64,000 nucleotides of DNA from an uncultured Oscillospiraceae bacterium (GCA_934488695.1 CAKSSH010000001.1:10076-74075), one strand, 5' to 3'; counted from the first letter of the stretch, positions 52,252 to 62,793 are shown. Notes: a model not told the origin generated them from the sequence alone. Numbers and translations: made by a program.

Positions 52252-52962
52252 ATGGCTTTAAAATATCAACGAGTTTTGCTGAAGCTCAGCGGGGAAGCGC
52301 TCGCCGGCGAAAAAAAAGTCGGGATTGATAATAAGACGGTGGCGGTCATTTGCAAGAGTATTAAAAAATGCGCAGACGCCGGCGCACAGATTGCCATTGT
52401 GGTCGGTGGAGGAAATTTCTGGCGTGGTCGCTCCAATGAGCATATGGATCGAACACGTGCCGATCACATCGGTATGCTGGCAACCGCTATGAATGCTTTG
52501 GCGGTCGGCGATATGCTGGAAAGTCTGGGCTGTGAGGTTCGGGTGCAGACGGCAATTGATATGCACCAAATTGCCGAGCCGTACATTCGCAATAAGGCCA
52601 TTAAGCATCTGGAAAAGGGGCGTATTGTGATTTTTGGGTGCGGTGTTGGCAGCCCTTATTTTTCAACCGATACGGCGTCTTCGCTACGTGCCGCGGAAAT
52701 TAATGCGGATATTATGCTGAAGGCAACTATGGTGGACGGAGTGTATGATAAGGATCCGCACCGGTATGCCGATGCGGTTCGGTTTGAAACCCTGCCGCTT
52801 TCGGAGGTTTTGTCCCGCGGGCTTGCGGTGATGGACAGCACGGCGGCTGCCTTGTGCAAGGACAATAAAATGCCGGTGCTGGTGTTTAGCTTGGAGGACC
52901 CCGAGAATATTTATCGTGCTGTGTCCGGGGGAAATATCGGAACGGTAGTTTACACCGAATAA
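52252..52962 (+). CDS. pyrH: UMP kinase
   Basis: 236 residues of the bacterial hexameric UMP kinase: [42 protein letters not shown], and [19 protein letters not shown]. It phosphorylates UMP in pyrimidine synthesis. First gene of the pyrH-frr-uppS-cdsA-dxr-rseP-ispG-polC operon. In many Firmicutes rpsB-tsf lies just before pyrH; here that pair is 36 kb away on the other strand. Confidence 0.97.
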   Translation: MALKYQRVLLKLSGEALAGEKKVGIDNKTVAVICKSIKKCADAGAQIAIVVGGGNFWRGRSNEHMDRTRADHIGMLATAMNALAVGDMLESLGCEVRVQTAIDMHQIAEPYIRNKAIKHLEKGRIVIFGCGVGSPYFSTDTASSLRAAEINADIMLKATMVDGVYDKDPHRYADAVRFETLPLSEVLSRGLAVMDSTAAALCKDNKMPVLVFSLEDPENIYRAVSGGNIGTVVYTE

Positions 52963-52982
52963 AGCGAAGAGGAGAATGAGTC

Positions 52983-53537
52983 ATGCAAGAAGAAATGAAG
53001 CTGTTAAAGGAAAAAATGACCAAGAGCGTCGATATTATGAAGGATGAGTTTTCTGCAATTCGTGCGGGGCGCGCCAATCCGGCCGTTCTTGATAAAATCA
53101 CGGTGGATTATTACGGGACGCCGACACCGATTGCTCAAATGGCGGCTGTTTCGGTTTCGGAAGCACGGGTGCTGGTGATCCAGCCTTGGGATGCTTCGAC
53201 GCTGAAAAACATTGAAAAAGCAATTAATGCGTCCGATATCGGTATTAACCCGATGAATGACGGCCGAATTATCCGGCTGACCTTCCCGCCGCTGACTGAA
53301 GAACGTCGTCGGGATATTGCCAAGGAAATTTCCAGGCTGGCGGAGAATTGCAAGGTGGCTATTCGCAGCATTCGCCGCGACGGTATGGAAAAATTCAAGA
53401 CGATGAAGAAAAACAGCGAGATTACCGAGGATGATTTAAAAAATTGCGAAAAGCAGGTCCAGGACCTGACCGATCAGTTTTGCAAAAATATTGATGAGCT
53501 TGCTAAGGTTAAGGAAAAAGAAATTATTGAATTATAA
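52983..53537 (+). CDS. frr: Ribosome recycling factor
   Basis: 184 residues matching RRF: DEFSAIRAGRANPAVLDKITVDYYGTPTPI at the start and RDGMEKFKTMKKNSEITEDDLKNCEKQVQDLTDQF near the end. It splits terminated ribosomes with EF-G. GAGGAGAATGAGTC before the ATG. It lies 20 bases after pyrH. Confidence 0.97.
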   Translation: MQEEMKLLKEKMTKSVDIMKDEFSAIRAGRANPAVLDKITVDYYGTPTPIAQMAAVSVSEARVLVIQPWDASTLKNIEKAINASDIGINPMNDGRIIRLTFPPLTEERRRDIAKEISRLAENCKVAIRSIRRDGMEKFKTMKKNSEITEDDLKNCEKQVQDLTDQFCKNIDELAKVKEKEIIEL

Positions 53538-53546
53538 GGCGTCGTT

Positions 53547-54275
53547 ATGAGAAAATTATTTAAAAAAGCGATGCATCTGCCTGTTGTTCCGCAACATGTC
53601 GGCATTATCATGGACGGAAACGGCCGATGGGCCAAAAAACGCGGATTGCCGCGTTCGGTCGGGCATCGTAAAGGGGCGGCAGTCTTTAAAACCATTACAC
53701 GTCATTGCCGGGATCGCGGCGTTCGATTTTTGACGGTCTATGCCTTTTCCACCGAAAACTGGAAACGGAGTCCGGAGGAAGTGGACGGGATCATGGAGCT
53801 TCTTCGCGAATATTTGCGGGATGTTGAAAATTATACACGCGACAATATTCGGGTGCGTTTTATCGGGGATCGCAGTGTGCTGGATGAAGATATTGTTCGG
53901 CTCATGGAAAATACCGAGAAAACCTCGGAGAATTACACGGCTATGACGCTGAATATTGCCGTTAATTATGGCGGACTGCCCGAAATCACGCGTGCGGCGC
54001 GTCGTTGTGCCGAGCGAACGGCGAGTGGCGAGCTTTGCCCGGAGCAAATCACCGAGCAGCTGCTGGAACAGGAGCTTTACACGGCCGGACAGCCGTCGGC
54101 AGACCTCATTATCCGCACCGGAGGAGAATGGCGGTTGTCTAATTTTTTAACCTGGCAATCAGCATATAGCGAGCTTTATTTTTGTGATGTTCTATGGCCG
54201 GATTTTACACCGCGGCATTTAGATCAAGCCCTTTCCGCCTTTGCCGGTCGGCAACGGCGTTACGGCGGCGCCTAA
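53547..54275 (+). CDS. uppS: Isoprenyl (undecaprenyl) diphosphate synthase
   Basis: 242 residues of cis-prenyltransferases: HVGIIMDGNGRWAKKRGLPRSVGHRKGA holds the catalytic Asp, FLTVYAFSTENWKRSPEEV follows, and the C-terminal RTGGEWRLSNFLTWQSAYSELYF and LWPDFTPRHL complete it. It makes the C55 carrier lipid for peptidoglycan and the surface polysaccharide of the 5864-9690 unit. Nine bases after frr. Confidence 0.96.
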   Translation: MRKLFKKAMHLPVVPQHVGIIMDGNGRWAKKRGLPRSVGHRKGAAVFKTITRHCRDRGVRFLTVYAFSTENWKRSPEEVDGIMELLREYLRDVENYTRDNIRVRFIGDRSVLDEDIVRLMENTEKTSENYTAMTLNIAVNYGGLPEITRAARRCAERTASGELCPEQITEQLLEQELYTAGQPSADLIIRTGGEWRLSNFLTWQSAYSELYFCDVLWPDFTPRHLDQALSAFAGRQRRYGGA

Positions 54276-54317
54276 ATCCGGCAAAAAGCTTTGGTATGAC
54301 AAAAAGGAGTCTTGTTT

Positions 54318-55139
54318 ATGAAACAGCGTGTCATTTCCGGTGCTGTCTGCGTTGTGGCGTTGGCAGTTGTTTTATGTTTGTATCACACCTTGGCGCTTGA
54401 GGCGGCAGTTTGTGCGCTTTCCGCCATTGCCGTTTATGAGCTTTTGACGGCGGATGGTTTCCGGGAGCATCGGGCTTTTTTGCTTCCGTCTGTGATTTTT
54501 GCCGGAGTATTGCCTTATGCCAGCTGTTTTAATTGTGAAAATTGGGTCATTATAGCGTTTTTGGCACTAATCGTGCTTTTAATGCTGGCTTTTCATGAGT
54601 CGGTTTCTTTTGAAAAAGTGAGCTTTTTGGTTTTGGCTGCTCTGTTTGTGCCGATTTCGTTTATAAGCTTGCTTCGTCTGCGCAATAACTTTGCCCGTGA
54701 CGGACTCTTTTATCTGTTGATGGTGTTTGGTGGCGCTTGGTTTGCCGATACCGGAGCCTTTTTTGTCGGGAAATTTTTCGGAAAACATAAGCTTTCTCCT
54801 AAAATCAGCCCTAAAAAAACAGTGGAAGGCGCTGTCGGTGGCGTTTTGACCAATGTGTTGCTGTTTTATCTAATGGCGTTGATTTATGCTGCTATTCGGC
54901 GAGCCGGCGGAATATCGGTGCAGGTGCATTATGTCCAGCTGATCGTTTTGGCGGTCGGATTGGCCGTGTGCGGCATGGTTGGAGATTTGCTGGCATCGGT
55001 CATCAAACGCCAGTTGAATATTAAGGATTACGGAAAATGTATTCCGGGACACGGCGGAATCATGGACCGATTTGACAGTATTCTTTTTACGGCGCCTGCA
55101 GTTTATGCGGCGACCAAGATATTGCGTATTCTCGGATAA
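54318..55139 (+). CDS. cdsA: Phosphatidate cytidylyltransferase
   Basis: 273 residues with about eight membrane segments and the C-terminal CDP-diglyceride signature SVIKRQLNIKDYGKCIPGHGGIMDRFDSI. It makes CDP-diacylglycerol for phospholipid synthesis. ATG 54318 is chosen over TTG 54312 because AAAAAGGAG lies about 8 bases upstream. A hairpin without T-run follows. Confidence 0.95.
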   Translation: MKQRVISGAVCVVALAVVLCLYHTLALEAAVCALSAIAVYELLTADGFREHRAFLLPSVIFAGVLPYASCFNCENWVIIAFLALIVLLMLAFHESVSFEKVSFLVLAALFVPISFISLLRLRNNFARDGLFYLLMVFGGAWFADTGAFFVGKFFGKHKLSPKISPKKTVEGAVGGVLTNVLLFYLMALIYAAIRRAGGISVQVHYVQLIVLAVGLAVCGMVGDLLASVIKRQLNIKDYGKCIPGHGGIMDRFDSILFTAPAVYAATKILRILG

Positions 55140-55142
55140 AAA

Positions 55143-55178
55143 ACGGCCACCGACTGCTGAAAAACAGCCGGTGGCCGT
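55143..55178 (+). other. Intercistronic hairpin between cdsA and dxr
   Basis: ACGGCCACCG (55143-55152) pairs with CGGTGGCCGT (55169-55178), with an inner CTG / CAG pairing. No T-run follows, so it likely stabilises mRNA or fine-tunes read-through in the long operon. Confidence 0.65.
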
Positions 55179-55199
55179 ATGGTTAAAGGAAGAAATGTT

Positions 55200-56348
55200 A
55201 TGCGTAAAATCTCTTTGCTCGGCGCAACCGGTTCCATCGGCACTCAAACGCTGGATGTAGCCAGGACACACAATGTAAAGGTTTGTGCCATTACGGGAAA
55301 TCGGAATTTAAAGTTGTTAGAGCAACAGGCACGGCTTTTTCGTCCACAGCTTGTCTGTACCGCTGACGACACCTGTTACCGAGAACTTTGCCGTGCCTTG
55401 GCGGACACTGATATAACAGTTGAAGCAGGGGAAGAAAGTATACTTCATGCCGCAACCCTGGAGGGCTGCGACCTTGTTGTTAACAGCATTGTCGGCATTG
55501 CCGGCCTGCGACCGACGCTTGCAGCAATCAACGCCTGTAAAGATGTTGCCCTTGCCAACAAAGAATCACTGGTGACCGGCGGAGATCTTGTCATGCGGGC
55601 AGTTGCGGAGAAGGGTGTTCGGCTGCTGCCGGTGGATAGCGAGCATTCGGCTATTTTCCAATGTATGCAGGGGTGTCGGGAAAGCGAGGTGCGCCGCATT
55701 TTGTTGACGGCGTCGGGAGGACCTTTTTTCGGCTATACCCGCGACATGCTTCGTGCCGTAACCCGGGAGCAGGCGCTGCGCCATCCGAATTGGCAGATGG
55801 GTCCCAAAATCACCATTGATTCGGCTACGCTGATGAATAAAGGCGCGGAGCTGATCGAAGCAGTTTTTTTATTTCATCAAAAGCCTGAAAATGTTGAAAT
55901 TGTTGTTCATCGACAGTCGATCGTTCATTCCTTGATTGAGCTTGCCGATCACGCTGTGCTGGCACAGTTAGGCACTCCGGATATGCGGATTCCGATTCAA
56001 TATGCCATCACTTATCCGCAACGATTAGAATCGACAGCGCCGCCGCTTTCTTTGTTTGATGTTGGCTGTTTGAGCTTTGAAAGGCCTGACGAGGAGACGT
56101 TTGAGTCTTTGGCGGCATGCCGAGAGGCTATTCGACGCGGAGGATTGTATCCTTGCGCCGTCAACTGTGCAAATGAGCAGGCGGTTGAACTGTTTTTGGC
56201 GGGGAAAATTTCGTTTTTGGAGATTGGCAGATTGGTAACATCGGCGCTGTCATATCGGGATTTCAGCGGTGAATATACATTAAAGGATGTTTTGAATACC
56301 GACCGGGAAATTCGGGAATATGTAAAAGAAACGGCAGTACACTCGTAA
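55200..56348 (+). CDS. dxr: 1-Deoxy-D-xylulose-5-phosphate reductoisomerase
   Basis: 382 residues: NADPH site SLLGATGSIGTQTLDVA, metal site PVDSEHSAIFQCMQ, TASGGPF, and PNWQMGPKITIDSATLMNKGAELIEA. It makes methylerythritol phosphate in the non-mevalonate isoprenoid pathway, which supplies UppS. ATG 55200 has TAAAGGAAGAAATGTT upstream. It is followed by rseP after 15 bases. Confidence 0.97.
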   Translation: MRKISLLGATGSIGTQTLDVARTHNVKVCAITGNRNLKLLEQQARLFRPQLVCTADDTCYRELCRALADTDITVEAGEESILHAATLEGCDLVVNSIVGIAGLRPTLAAINACKDVALANKESLVTGGDLVMRAVAEKGVRLLPVDSEHSAIFQCMQGCRESEVRRILLTASGGPFFGYTRDMLRAVTREQALRHPNWQMGPKITIDSATLMNKGAELIEAVFLFHQKPENVEIVVHRQSIVHSLIELADHAVLAQLGTPDMRIPIQYAITYPQRLESTAPPLSLFDVGCLSFERPDEETFESLAACREAIRRGGLYPCAVNCANEQAVELFLAGKISFLEIGRLVTSALSYRDFSGEYTLKDVLNTDREIREYVKETAVHS

Positions 56349-56363
56349 AAGAAAGGTAATTTT

Positions 56364-57419
56364 ATGTATATTGCAATAACGATTTTGCTGACAGTTTTGA
56401 TGTTCGGCTTGCTGATTTTGGTGCATGAGACCGGGCATTTTATTGCAGCGAAGCTGTTTGGTGTGCGAGTCAATGAATTTTCCTTGGGCATGGGACCGCG
56501 TCTGTTCGGTTTCGGCCGAGGAGAAACGAAATATAATATTCGCGCATTGCCGATCGGCGGGTATGTCAGTATGGAGGGCGAAGAAACCGATACGGAGGAT
56601 CCGCGCGGGTTTCGTCGGCAAAAAGTATGGAAACGGATGGTCATTTGTGTGGCCGGCGTTTTAATGAATTTTTTGCTGGGTTTTCTGATTGCTGTTTTGT
56701 TGGTGGCAGTCCCCGGCAGTAAACAATTGGCCGGAACAACAGTTGCGGGTGTGGTTCCGGGTGCGCAGGTGGGCGGGCTGCAGGAGGGCGACCGAATCGT
56801 ATCAATTTCGGGATACCGTATTTTTGTCGGTGAGGATATTTCTTTTGGCATTTCCCGCAGTGACCCGACCGGGAAAAGCGAAATAACGCAATTGGAGACC
56901 CGGATGGTTGTTCTGCGTGACGGTCAGCGGTTAACCCTGAACGATTTTCATCCGTTTACGCGGGTTTCTTATGAGGATGGAACACAGGAGGACCGGTACT
57001 CTTTTTATGTGCGTGCGGAAAAAAAGAACTTTTTCAGTGTGCTTCGGCATGGTTTTTTTGAGTCGCTTTCTTATATTCGGACTACCTATCTCGGCCTTTC
57101 GGACTTATTGACGGGCCGTATCGGGATTGATTCGCTCGGCAGCGTTGTCCGAATCGGTCAGGTGGTCGGCAAGGTGGCAAAAAGCGGAATGCCAAACCTT
57201 TTTTATCTAATGGCATTGATCTCGGTTAACCTCGGCGTCATGAATTTGCTGCCGATTCCGGCGTTGGACGGCGGCCGTTTGGTATTGCTGCTGTTTGAGG
57301 GATTGTTTAGACGGAAGATTAACGGTAAGGTTGAATATGCATTGATTGCCGGTAGCATGATTTTGCTGTATCTGCTGGTTTTTCTGGTGACGGTCAAGGA
57401 TATTATAACTATTTTTTGA
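56364..57419 (+). CDS. rseP: Site-2 intramembrane metalloprotease RseP/RasP
   Basis: 351 residues of the S2P family: the zinc motif LVHETGHFIAAKLFG in the first membrane helix, a PDZ domain (VVPGAQVGGLQEGDRIVSISG), and the third metal ligand in NLLPIPALDGGRLVLL. It cleaves anti-sigma factors and signal-peptide remnants. AAAGGTAATTTT before the ATG. It follows dxr by 15 bases in the operon. Confidence 0.95.
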   Translation: MYIAITILLTVLMFGLLILVHETGHFIAAKLFGVRVNEFSLGMGPRLFGFGRGETKYNIRALPIGGYVSMEGEETDTEDPRGFRRQKVWKRMVICVAGVLMNFLLGFLIAVLLVAVPGSKQLAGTTVAGVVPGAQVGGLQEGDRIVSISGYRIFVGEDISFGISRSDPTGKSEITQLETRMVVLRDGQRLTLNDFHPFTRVSYEDGTQEDRYSFYVRAEKKNFFSVLRHGFFESLSYIRTTYLGLSDLLTGRIGIDSLGSVVRIGQVVGKVAKSGMPNLFYLMALISVNLGVMNLLPIPALDGGRLVLLLFEGLFRRKINGKVEYALIAGSMILLYLLVFLVTVKDIITIF

Positions 57420-57431
57420 CGGAGCGATACG

Positions 57432-58472
57432 ATGAGAAATTCAAGAAAAGTCCGAATCGGAGACCTCGTTATCGGCGGTGGGGCGCCGGTGGCAGTCCAG
57501 TCGATGTTGAATGTGCCCAGCTGTAATATTGCGGAAAACGTCGCACAGGCGCAGCGCCTTGAGGCGGCAGGCTGTGAAATCTTGCGATTTTCGGTGCCGG
57601 ATCGGCAATCGGTTCGGCTTATCGACGCGATTCGGGAAAAGGTGAAAATACCGTTAGTGGCGGATATTCATTTTGATTATAAAATCGCGTTGGACTGTGC
57701 AGCGGCCGGCGTGGACAAAATCCGGATCAACCCCGGAAATATTGGCGCGCCGGAGCGTGTTCGAGCGGTTGCACAAGCGTGCTTGCAGCACAAAATACCG
57801 ATTCGGATTGGCGTGAATTCCGGTTCTCTTGAAAAAAGACTTTTGGAAAAGCATGGTGGACCGACGCCGCAGGCGCTTTGTGAAAGCGCACTGTTGCAGG
57901 CGCGTATGCTGCAGGATTTTGGACTTGAGGATATTGTGATTTCGCTTAAATCCTCAGACGTTCGGCGGACTGTAGAGGCATATCGTTTGGCTGCTGCCGC
58001 CTGTGATTTTCCACTGCATCTCGGCGTAACCGAGGCCGGCAGTGCCCGAATGGGGCTGATTAAGTCCGCTGTTGGGATTGGTGCGCTGCTTTGTGACGGA
58101 ATCGGGGACACATTACGGGTGTCTTTGACCGACTCTCCCGAAAAAGAGGTCGAGGCGGGTCTTAATATTCTGAAAGCGCTTAATATGCGTGACGGCGTTC
58201 AACTGATTTCCTGCCCGACCTGTGGACGAACCCGCATTGATTTGATCTCGATTGCACAGCAGGTGGAGGAAGCAGTGAAATCGATTCAAAAGCCTATTAC
58301 GGTTGCAGTGATGGGCTGCGTCGTGAACGGCCCCGGAGAAGCTGCAGAAGCGGATATCGGTATTGCCGGAGGCGACGGGTGTGCCGTTTTGTTTAGACAC
58401 GGAAAAATTTTGCGCAAAGTGCCGGAAAACGAAATTGTTAAGGCGCTTTTGGACGAAATTCAAAAGCTTTAG
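57432..58472 (+). CDS. ispG: (E)-4-hydroxy-3-methylbut-2-enyl-diphosphate synthase
   Basis: 346 residues: VAVQSMLNVPSCNI, LVADIHFDYKIALDCAAAGVDKIRINPGNIG, and the 4Fe-4S ligands in ISCPTCGRTRIDL and VMGCVVNGPGEAAEADIGIAGG. It acts late in the methylerythritol phosphate pathway. In related operons proS often sits here; ispG takes its place. Confidence 0.97.
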   Translation: MRNSRKVRIGDLVIGGGAPVAVQSMLNVPSCNIAENVAQAQRLEAAGCEILRFSVPDRQSVRLIDAIREKVKIPLVADIHFDYKIALDCAAAGVDKIRINPGNIGAPERVRAVAQACLQHKIPIRIGVNSGSLEKRLLEKHGGPTPQALCESALLQARMLQDFGLEDIVISLKSSDVRRTVEAYRLAAAACDFPLHLGVTEAGSARMGLIKSAVGIGALLCDGIGDTLRVSLTDSPEKEVEAGLNILKALNMRDGVQLISCPTCGRTRIDLISIAQQVEEAVKSIQKPITVAVMGCVVNGPGEAAEADIGIAGGDGCAVLFRHGKILRKVPENEIVKALLDEIQKL

Positions 58473-58494
58473 AATAAAAGAAATGGAAAGACAT

Positions 58495-61400
58495 ATGGGG
58501 AATTTTAAGGAACTATTTGAGAATTATTTGCCACAGGAGCTGCTGGCGCCTTTTTCGGGCTGTGAAGTCCTTCGGATTCGCCTGGAAGAGGAAATCCGGC
58601 AGGTTTTTTTAGAGACTTCTTTTGAAAAGCTGCCGTACCCTCAGGAGCTTTTTTCGGCAGAACAGCAGCTGTCTAAAGCACTTTTACATCGCACCCGATT
58701 TGCATTGCGCCTTCGGGAAGAGCAGTTAACACCGCAGCTTTTGCCGTATCTTATTGAAGAATTGAAAGCACGCGGCAAAACGGCTAACGGTTTTTTTGGG
58801 GACGCGGTGTTGACCTGTGCCGAGGACGGCTGCGTGATATATTTATCTCACGGCAGAGAAATATTGGAAAAAAGCGATTGCGATACGCTTTTATCTCAAA
58901 TTTTGGAGGAATGGTTTTCTAAAAAAATACCGGTACGCTTTGAAGAGGATATAAACAAGCTTGCTCCGCAGCCGGTCGAGGATGCCGAGGAGATTGTTTA
59001 CTATAGCCGGCCGCAACCGGTGCAGCCGCCGCGGCGGGGAAAATTTACAGGAGAATATCTGCGCCCTTACAGCGCCGAGGATGGGGAGATGCTGCTGGGG
59101 CGGGGGAAGCTTCAGGGAGAGCCGGAGCCGATCGCAGAGCTTTCGGCAGAAACGCAGCGGGTGTTGATTTGGGGCGATGTTTTCTTTAAAGACAGCCGAG
59201 AGACCCGTAACGGAAACACAACTATCTACACCTTTTATGTCAGCGACGGAACCGATTCGGCGGTGCTCAAATGCTTTGTCAAAAAAGAGACCGAAAGCTC
59301 GGTTTCCAAAATTGCTCTTGGGGACACACTGCTTTTGGAGGGAACCTATCAGTTGGATGATTATGCCGGCGAGTATATCATTCGGCCTAAAAAAATCTGC
59401 CGGGTCCGCCGACTGACAAAGCAGGATCTTGCGCCGGAAAAGCGGGTGGAGCTTCATGTGCACACCAATCTTTCCGAGCAGGATGGGGTGTCGTCTCCGA
59501 AATCGTTGATTCGGCAGGCATATGAATGGGGTCACCGAGCTATTGCGATTACAGACCACGGGGTGGTACAGGCTTTTCCGGAGGCCATGAATGCCGTTGA
59601 AGAAATTTGGAGCAAGGGCGGAGATTTTAAAATTCTTTACGGGATGGAAGGCTATTTGGTTGATGATTCAATCAAAAGCATGGTCGGTACGGCAGATATT
59701 GCCTTTTCCGAATCGATGGTTGTTTTTGACTTGGAAACCACCGGTATCAATGCCCGTCTGGAGAGAATTACCGAAATCGGCGCCGTACGGCTGGTTAACG
59801 GAGAAATCACCGAGACTTTTAATACCTTTGTCCATGCCGGAAAGCCGATTCCCGCGCACATCACCGAGCTTACCGGAATAACCAACGAGATGATAGCCGA
59901 CGCGCCCGATGAACGGACGGCGCTACAACGTTTTTTTGATTTCTGCAAGGGGAGCAAGGTGCTGGTAGCTCATAATGCTCCCTTTGATACCGGCTTTTTG
60001 CGGGCAACTTGCGCGCGTTGCGAATTGCCGTATGATTTCACATCGATCGACACAGTGCCGTTGATTCGTAAGCTTTATCCCGATATAAGACGAGTGACGC
60101 TGGACAGTGTGGCAAAGCATTTAAAGCTACCGCCGTTTCATCATCACCGGGCTTGTGATGACGCACAAATGCTAGCCGAAATCTTTAGAATGATGCTCTC
60201 AAAATTAAAAAAAGACCATGGAATAACACGCACCGGCGAGCTTAACGATAAATTCGGCAGTATCGACCCGCGCAGACTGCACCCGAATCACTTGGTGCTG
60301 CTGGTGAAAAATGCCGTTGGTCTTAAAAATTTATATAAGCTTGTTTCAAAATCTCATCTGGAGCATTTTTATCGACGCCCCTTGATTTTGCGCAGTGAGC
60401 TTGAGACGATGCGAGAGGGCCTGATTCTCGGAAGCGCGTGTGTTGCCGGAGAGCTGTATGAGGCGATTTTAGACGGGAAAAGCGATGAGGAACTGAAAAA
60501 TATTGCGCAATTCTATGATTATTTGGAGGTCCAGCCGCTGGAGAACAATGCCTACCTGGTCCGGGAAAATCAGGTGGAAAGCATGGAGGTTATCCGAGAT
60601 TTTAATCGGACGGTAGTCCAAATCGGCGAGGAGCTTCACATCCCGGTGGTGGCTACCGGAGATGTGCATTTTCTGTCTCCGGATCAGGCTGTTTTTCGCA
60701 AAATCATTCAGCCGGCCGAGGGAAATCAAGAGCAGCAAGCGCCGCTTTATTTTCGCACGACCGAGGAAATGTTAGCGGAATTTTCTTATTTGTCACCGGA
60801 AAAGGCGGAGGAAATCGTTATACGAAATCCAAATCTGGTGGCAGACTGGATCGAAAAAGAGATTCGTCCGATTCCAAAAGGGACCTATCCGCCGTCCATT
60901 GAGGGTTCCGAAGAAACGCTGACGCGCATTACCCATGAACGCGCCCGGAAAATTTACGGGGATCCGCTGCCGCAGCTTGTTCGGGAACGGCTGGAAAAGG
61001 AATTGGATTCTATTATCAAACATGGGTTTGCGGTTTTGTATATCATTGCACAGAAGCTGGTTTGGAAGTCGGTAGAGGACGGATACCAGGTCGGCTCGCG
61101 TGGTTCGGTCGGCTCCTCCTTTGTGGCTACAATGGCCGGCATTTCAGAGGTAAATCCGCTGGTTCCGCATTATATATGCCCTGAATGCAAGTATTTTGAG
61201 ACATTTGAAAAGGGAGAGTTCGGCTCTGGCTTTGATCTGCCGCCGAAGGACTGTCCGAACTGCGGAACTCCGCTTAATCGAGACGGGCACAACATCCCGT
61301 TTGAGACGTTTTTGGGCTTTAAGGGAGACAAATCGCCCGATATCGACTTAAATTTTGCCAGTGAATATCAAAACCGTGCGCACCGATACACCGAAGAGCT

Positions 61401-62772
61401 TTTCGGTCGCGAAAACGTGTTCAAGGCCGGAACGATTTCGGCGATTAAGGACAAGATTGCCTTCGGATACGTCAAAAAATATCAAGAGGAGCACGGCTTG
61501 CACTTTTCTCCGGCAGAAATTCAACGATTGACTGTCGGCTGTACCGGTGTGAAAAAGACGACGGGACAGCATCCGGGTGGCATGGTGGTTATTCCGAACG
61601 GATATGAGGTCTATGATTTTACACCGATTCAACATCCGGCCAATAAAAGCGATTCCGAGGTTATTACAACGCACTTCGACTTCCATTCCCTGCATGACAC
61701 CATTTTAAAGCTGGACTGCTTGGGACACGTGGTGCCGACACATTATAAGTATGTGGAAGACTTGACCGGGATTCCGGTAACCAGCGTTGACACCTGCGAT
61801 CAACGAGTGATGAGCTTATTTACAAGTCCTAAGGAACTGGGCGTGACGGCGGAAGAAATCTTTTTTGAAACCGGCAGCCTCAGTCTTCCCGAAATGGGCA
61901 CTAATTTTGTTAAGCAGATGTTGGTTGAAGCGCAGCCTAAAACCTTTTCGGACCTTTTGCAGATTTCCGGCCTGTCGCACGGAACCGATGTGTGGCTTTC
62001 CAATGCCCAGGACTTGATCCATAACGGCACCTGCACCATTTCCGAGGTTATCGGAACGCGTGACTCTATTATGACCTATTTGATTCACAAGGGCGTTCCC
62101 AACGATATGGCTTTTAAAATTATGGAAATAGTGCGAAAAGGGAAGGCACCCAAGCTGCTGACAGAGGAGTATAAAGCCGTCATGCGGGAGCACGAGGTGC
62201 CGGAGTGGTACATTGATTCCTGCATGAAAATTAAATATATGTTCCCGAAAGCCCATGCTGCCGCCTATGTTATTGCGGCGGTGCGGCTGGGCTTTTATAA
62301 GCTTTATTATCCGGTTGCTTATTATGCGTCTTATCTGACGGTGCGAGGCGCCGATATTGACGTTAAAGCAGCTGTCGGCGGCAAGGAAAAGTGCCGCCAG
62401 CGCTTATTGGAGCTCAAGGAAATGGTGCGTAACAAAACGGCCGAAAAAAAAGACCAAGATACTCTGGATCTACTTATGGTCATCAACGAGGCTCTTTGCC
62501 GCGGTGTTACCTTTCTGCCGGTAGATATTCGCAAATCGCATGCGACCATTTATCGGGTGGAGGACGGCAAGATCCGGCTGCCTTTTAACTGTGTCGACGG
62601 CGTTGGCGAAACTGCTGCGGATATGTTGTATCAAAGCGCACAGGGTACGGAGTTTTATTCTATTGAGGACTTTGTTATCAAAACAAAAACCTCTAAAGGA
62701 ATTGTTGAAACGTTAGAGGAAATGGGCGCCTTCGGCGACATGCCGCGTTCCAATCAAATCAGCTTTTTTTAA
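58495..62772 (+). CDS. polC: DNA polymerase III alpha subunit, PolC type
   Basis: 1425 residues of the Gram-positive PolC: an N-terminal OB domain, a PHP domain (VELHVHTNLSEQDGVSSPKSLI) into which a DnaQ-type proofreading exonuclease is inserted (VVFDLETTGINARLERITEIGA, HNAPFDTGFL, HHRACDDAQMLAEIF), and a polymerase core with YICPECKYFETF...CPNCGTPL zinc site, SRGSVGSSFVATM, PDIDLNFASEYQ, and AHAAAYVIAAVRLGFY. All exonuclease residues are intact, so proofreading is expected. ATG 58495 is preferred (GGAAAG four bases upstream); ATG 58483 is an alternative four codons longer. Confidence 0.96.
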   Translation: MGNFKELFENYLPQELLAPFSGCEVLRIRLEEEIRQVFLETSFEKLPYPQELFSAEQQLSKALLHRTRFALRLREEQLTPQLLPYLIEELKARGKTANGFFGDAVLTCAEDGCVIYLSHGREILEKSDCDTLLSQILEEWFSKKIPVRFEEDINKLAPQPVEDAEEIVYYSRPQPVQPPRRGKFTGEYLRPYSAEDGEMLLGRGKLQGEPEPIAELSAETQRVLIWGDVFFKDSRETRNGNTTIYTFYVSDGTDSAVLKCFVKKETESSVSKIALGDTLLLEGTYQLDDYAGEYIIRPKKICRVRRLTKQDLAPEKRVELHVHTNLSEQDGVSSPKSLIRQAYEWGHRAIAITDHGVVQAFPEAMNAVEEIWSKGGDFKILYGMEGYLVDDSIKSMVGTADIAFSESMVVFDLETTGINARLERITEIGAVRLVNGEITETFNTFVHAGKPIPAHITELTGITNEMIADAPDERTALQRFFDFCKGSKVLVAHNAPFDTGFLRATCARCELPYDFTSIDTVPLIRKLYPDIRRVTLDSVAKHLKLPPFHHHRACDDAQMLAEIFRMMLSKLKKDHGITRTGELNDKFGSIDPRRLHPNHLVLLVKNAVGLKNLYKLVSKSHLEHFYRRPLILRSELETMREGLILGSACVAGELYEAILDGKSDEELKNIAQFYDYLEVQPLENNAYLVRENQVESMEVIRDFNRTVVQIGEELHIPVVATGDVHFLSPDQAVFRKIIQPAEGNQEQQAPLYFRTTEEMLAEFSYLSPEKAEEIVIRNPNLVADWIEKEIRPIPKGTYPPSIEGSEETLTRITHERARKIYGDPLPQLVRERLEKELDSIIKHGFAVLYIIAQKLVWKSVEDGYQVGSRGSVGSSFVATMAGISEVNPLVPHYICPECKYFETFEKGEFGSGFDLPPKDCPNCGTPLNRDGHNIPFETFLGFKGDKSPDIDLNFASEYQNRAHRYTEELFGRENVFKAGTISAIKDKIAFGYVKKYQEEHGLHFSPAEIQRLTVGCTGVKKTTGQHPGGMVVIPNGYEVYDFTPIQHPANKSDSEVITTHFDFHSLHDTILKLDCLGHVVPTHYKYVEDLTGIPVTSVDTCDQRVMSLFTSPKELGVTAEEIFFETGSLSLPEMGTNFVKQMLVEAQPKTFSDLLQISGLSHGTDVWLSNAQDLIHNGTCTISEVIGTRDSIMTYLIHKGVPNDMAFKIMEIVRKGKAPKLLTEEYKAVMREHEVPEWYIDSCMKIKYMFPKAHAAAYVIAAVRLGFYKLYYPVAYYASYLTVRGADIDVKAAVGGKEKCRQRLLELKEMVRNKTAEKKDQDTLDLLMVINEALCRGVTFLPVDIRKSHATIYRVEDGKIRLPFNCVDGVGETAADMLYQSAQGTEFYSIEDFVIKTKTSKGIVETLEEMGAFGDMPRSNQISFF

Positions 62773-62793
62773 GAAAACAAAGGATGTGAAGTT

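Noticed and set aside
56012..56851. A 279-codon minus-strand frame over dxr and rseP
   Set aside because: Ser/Pro/Lys-rich shadow frame opposite two clear enzymes.
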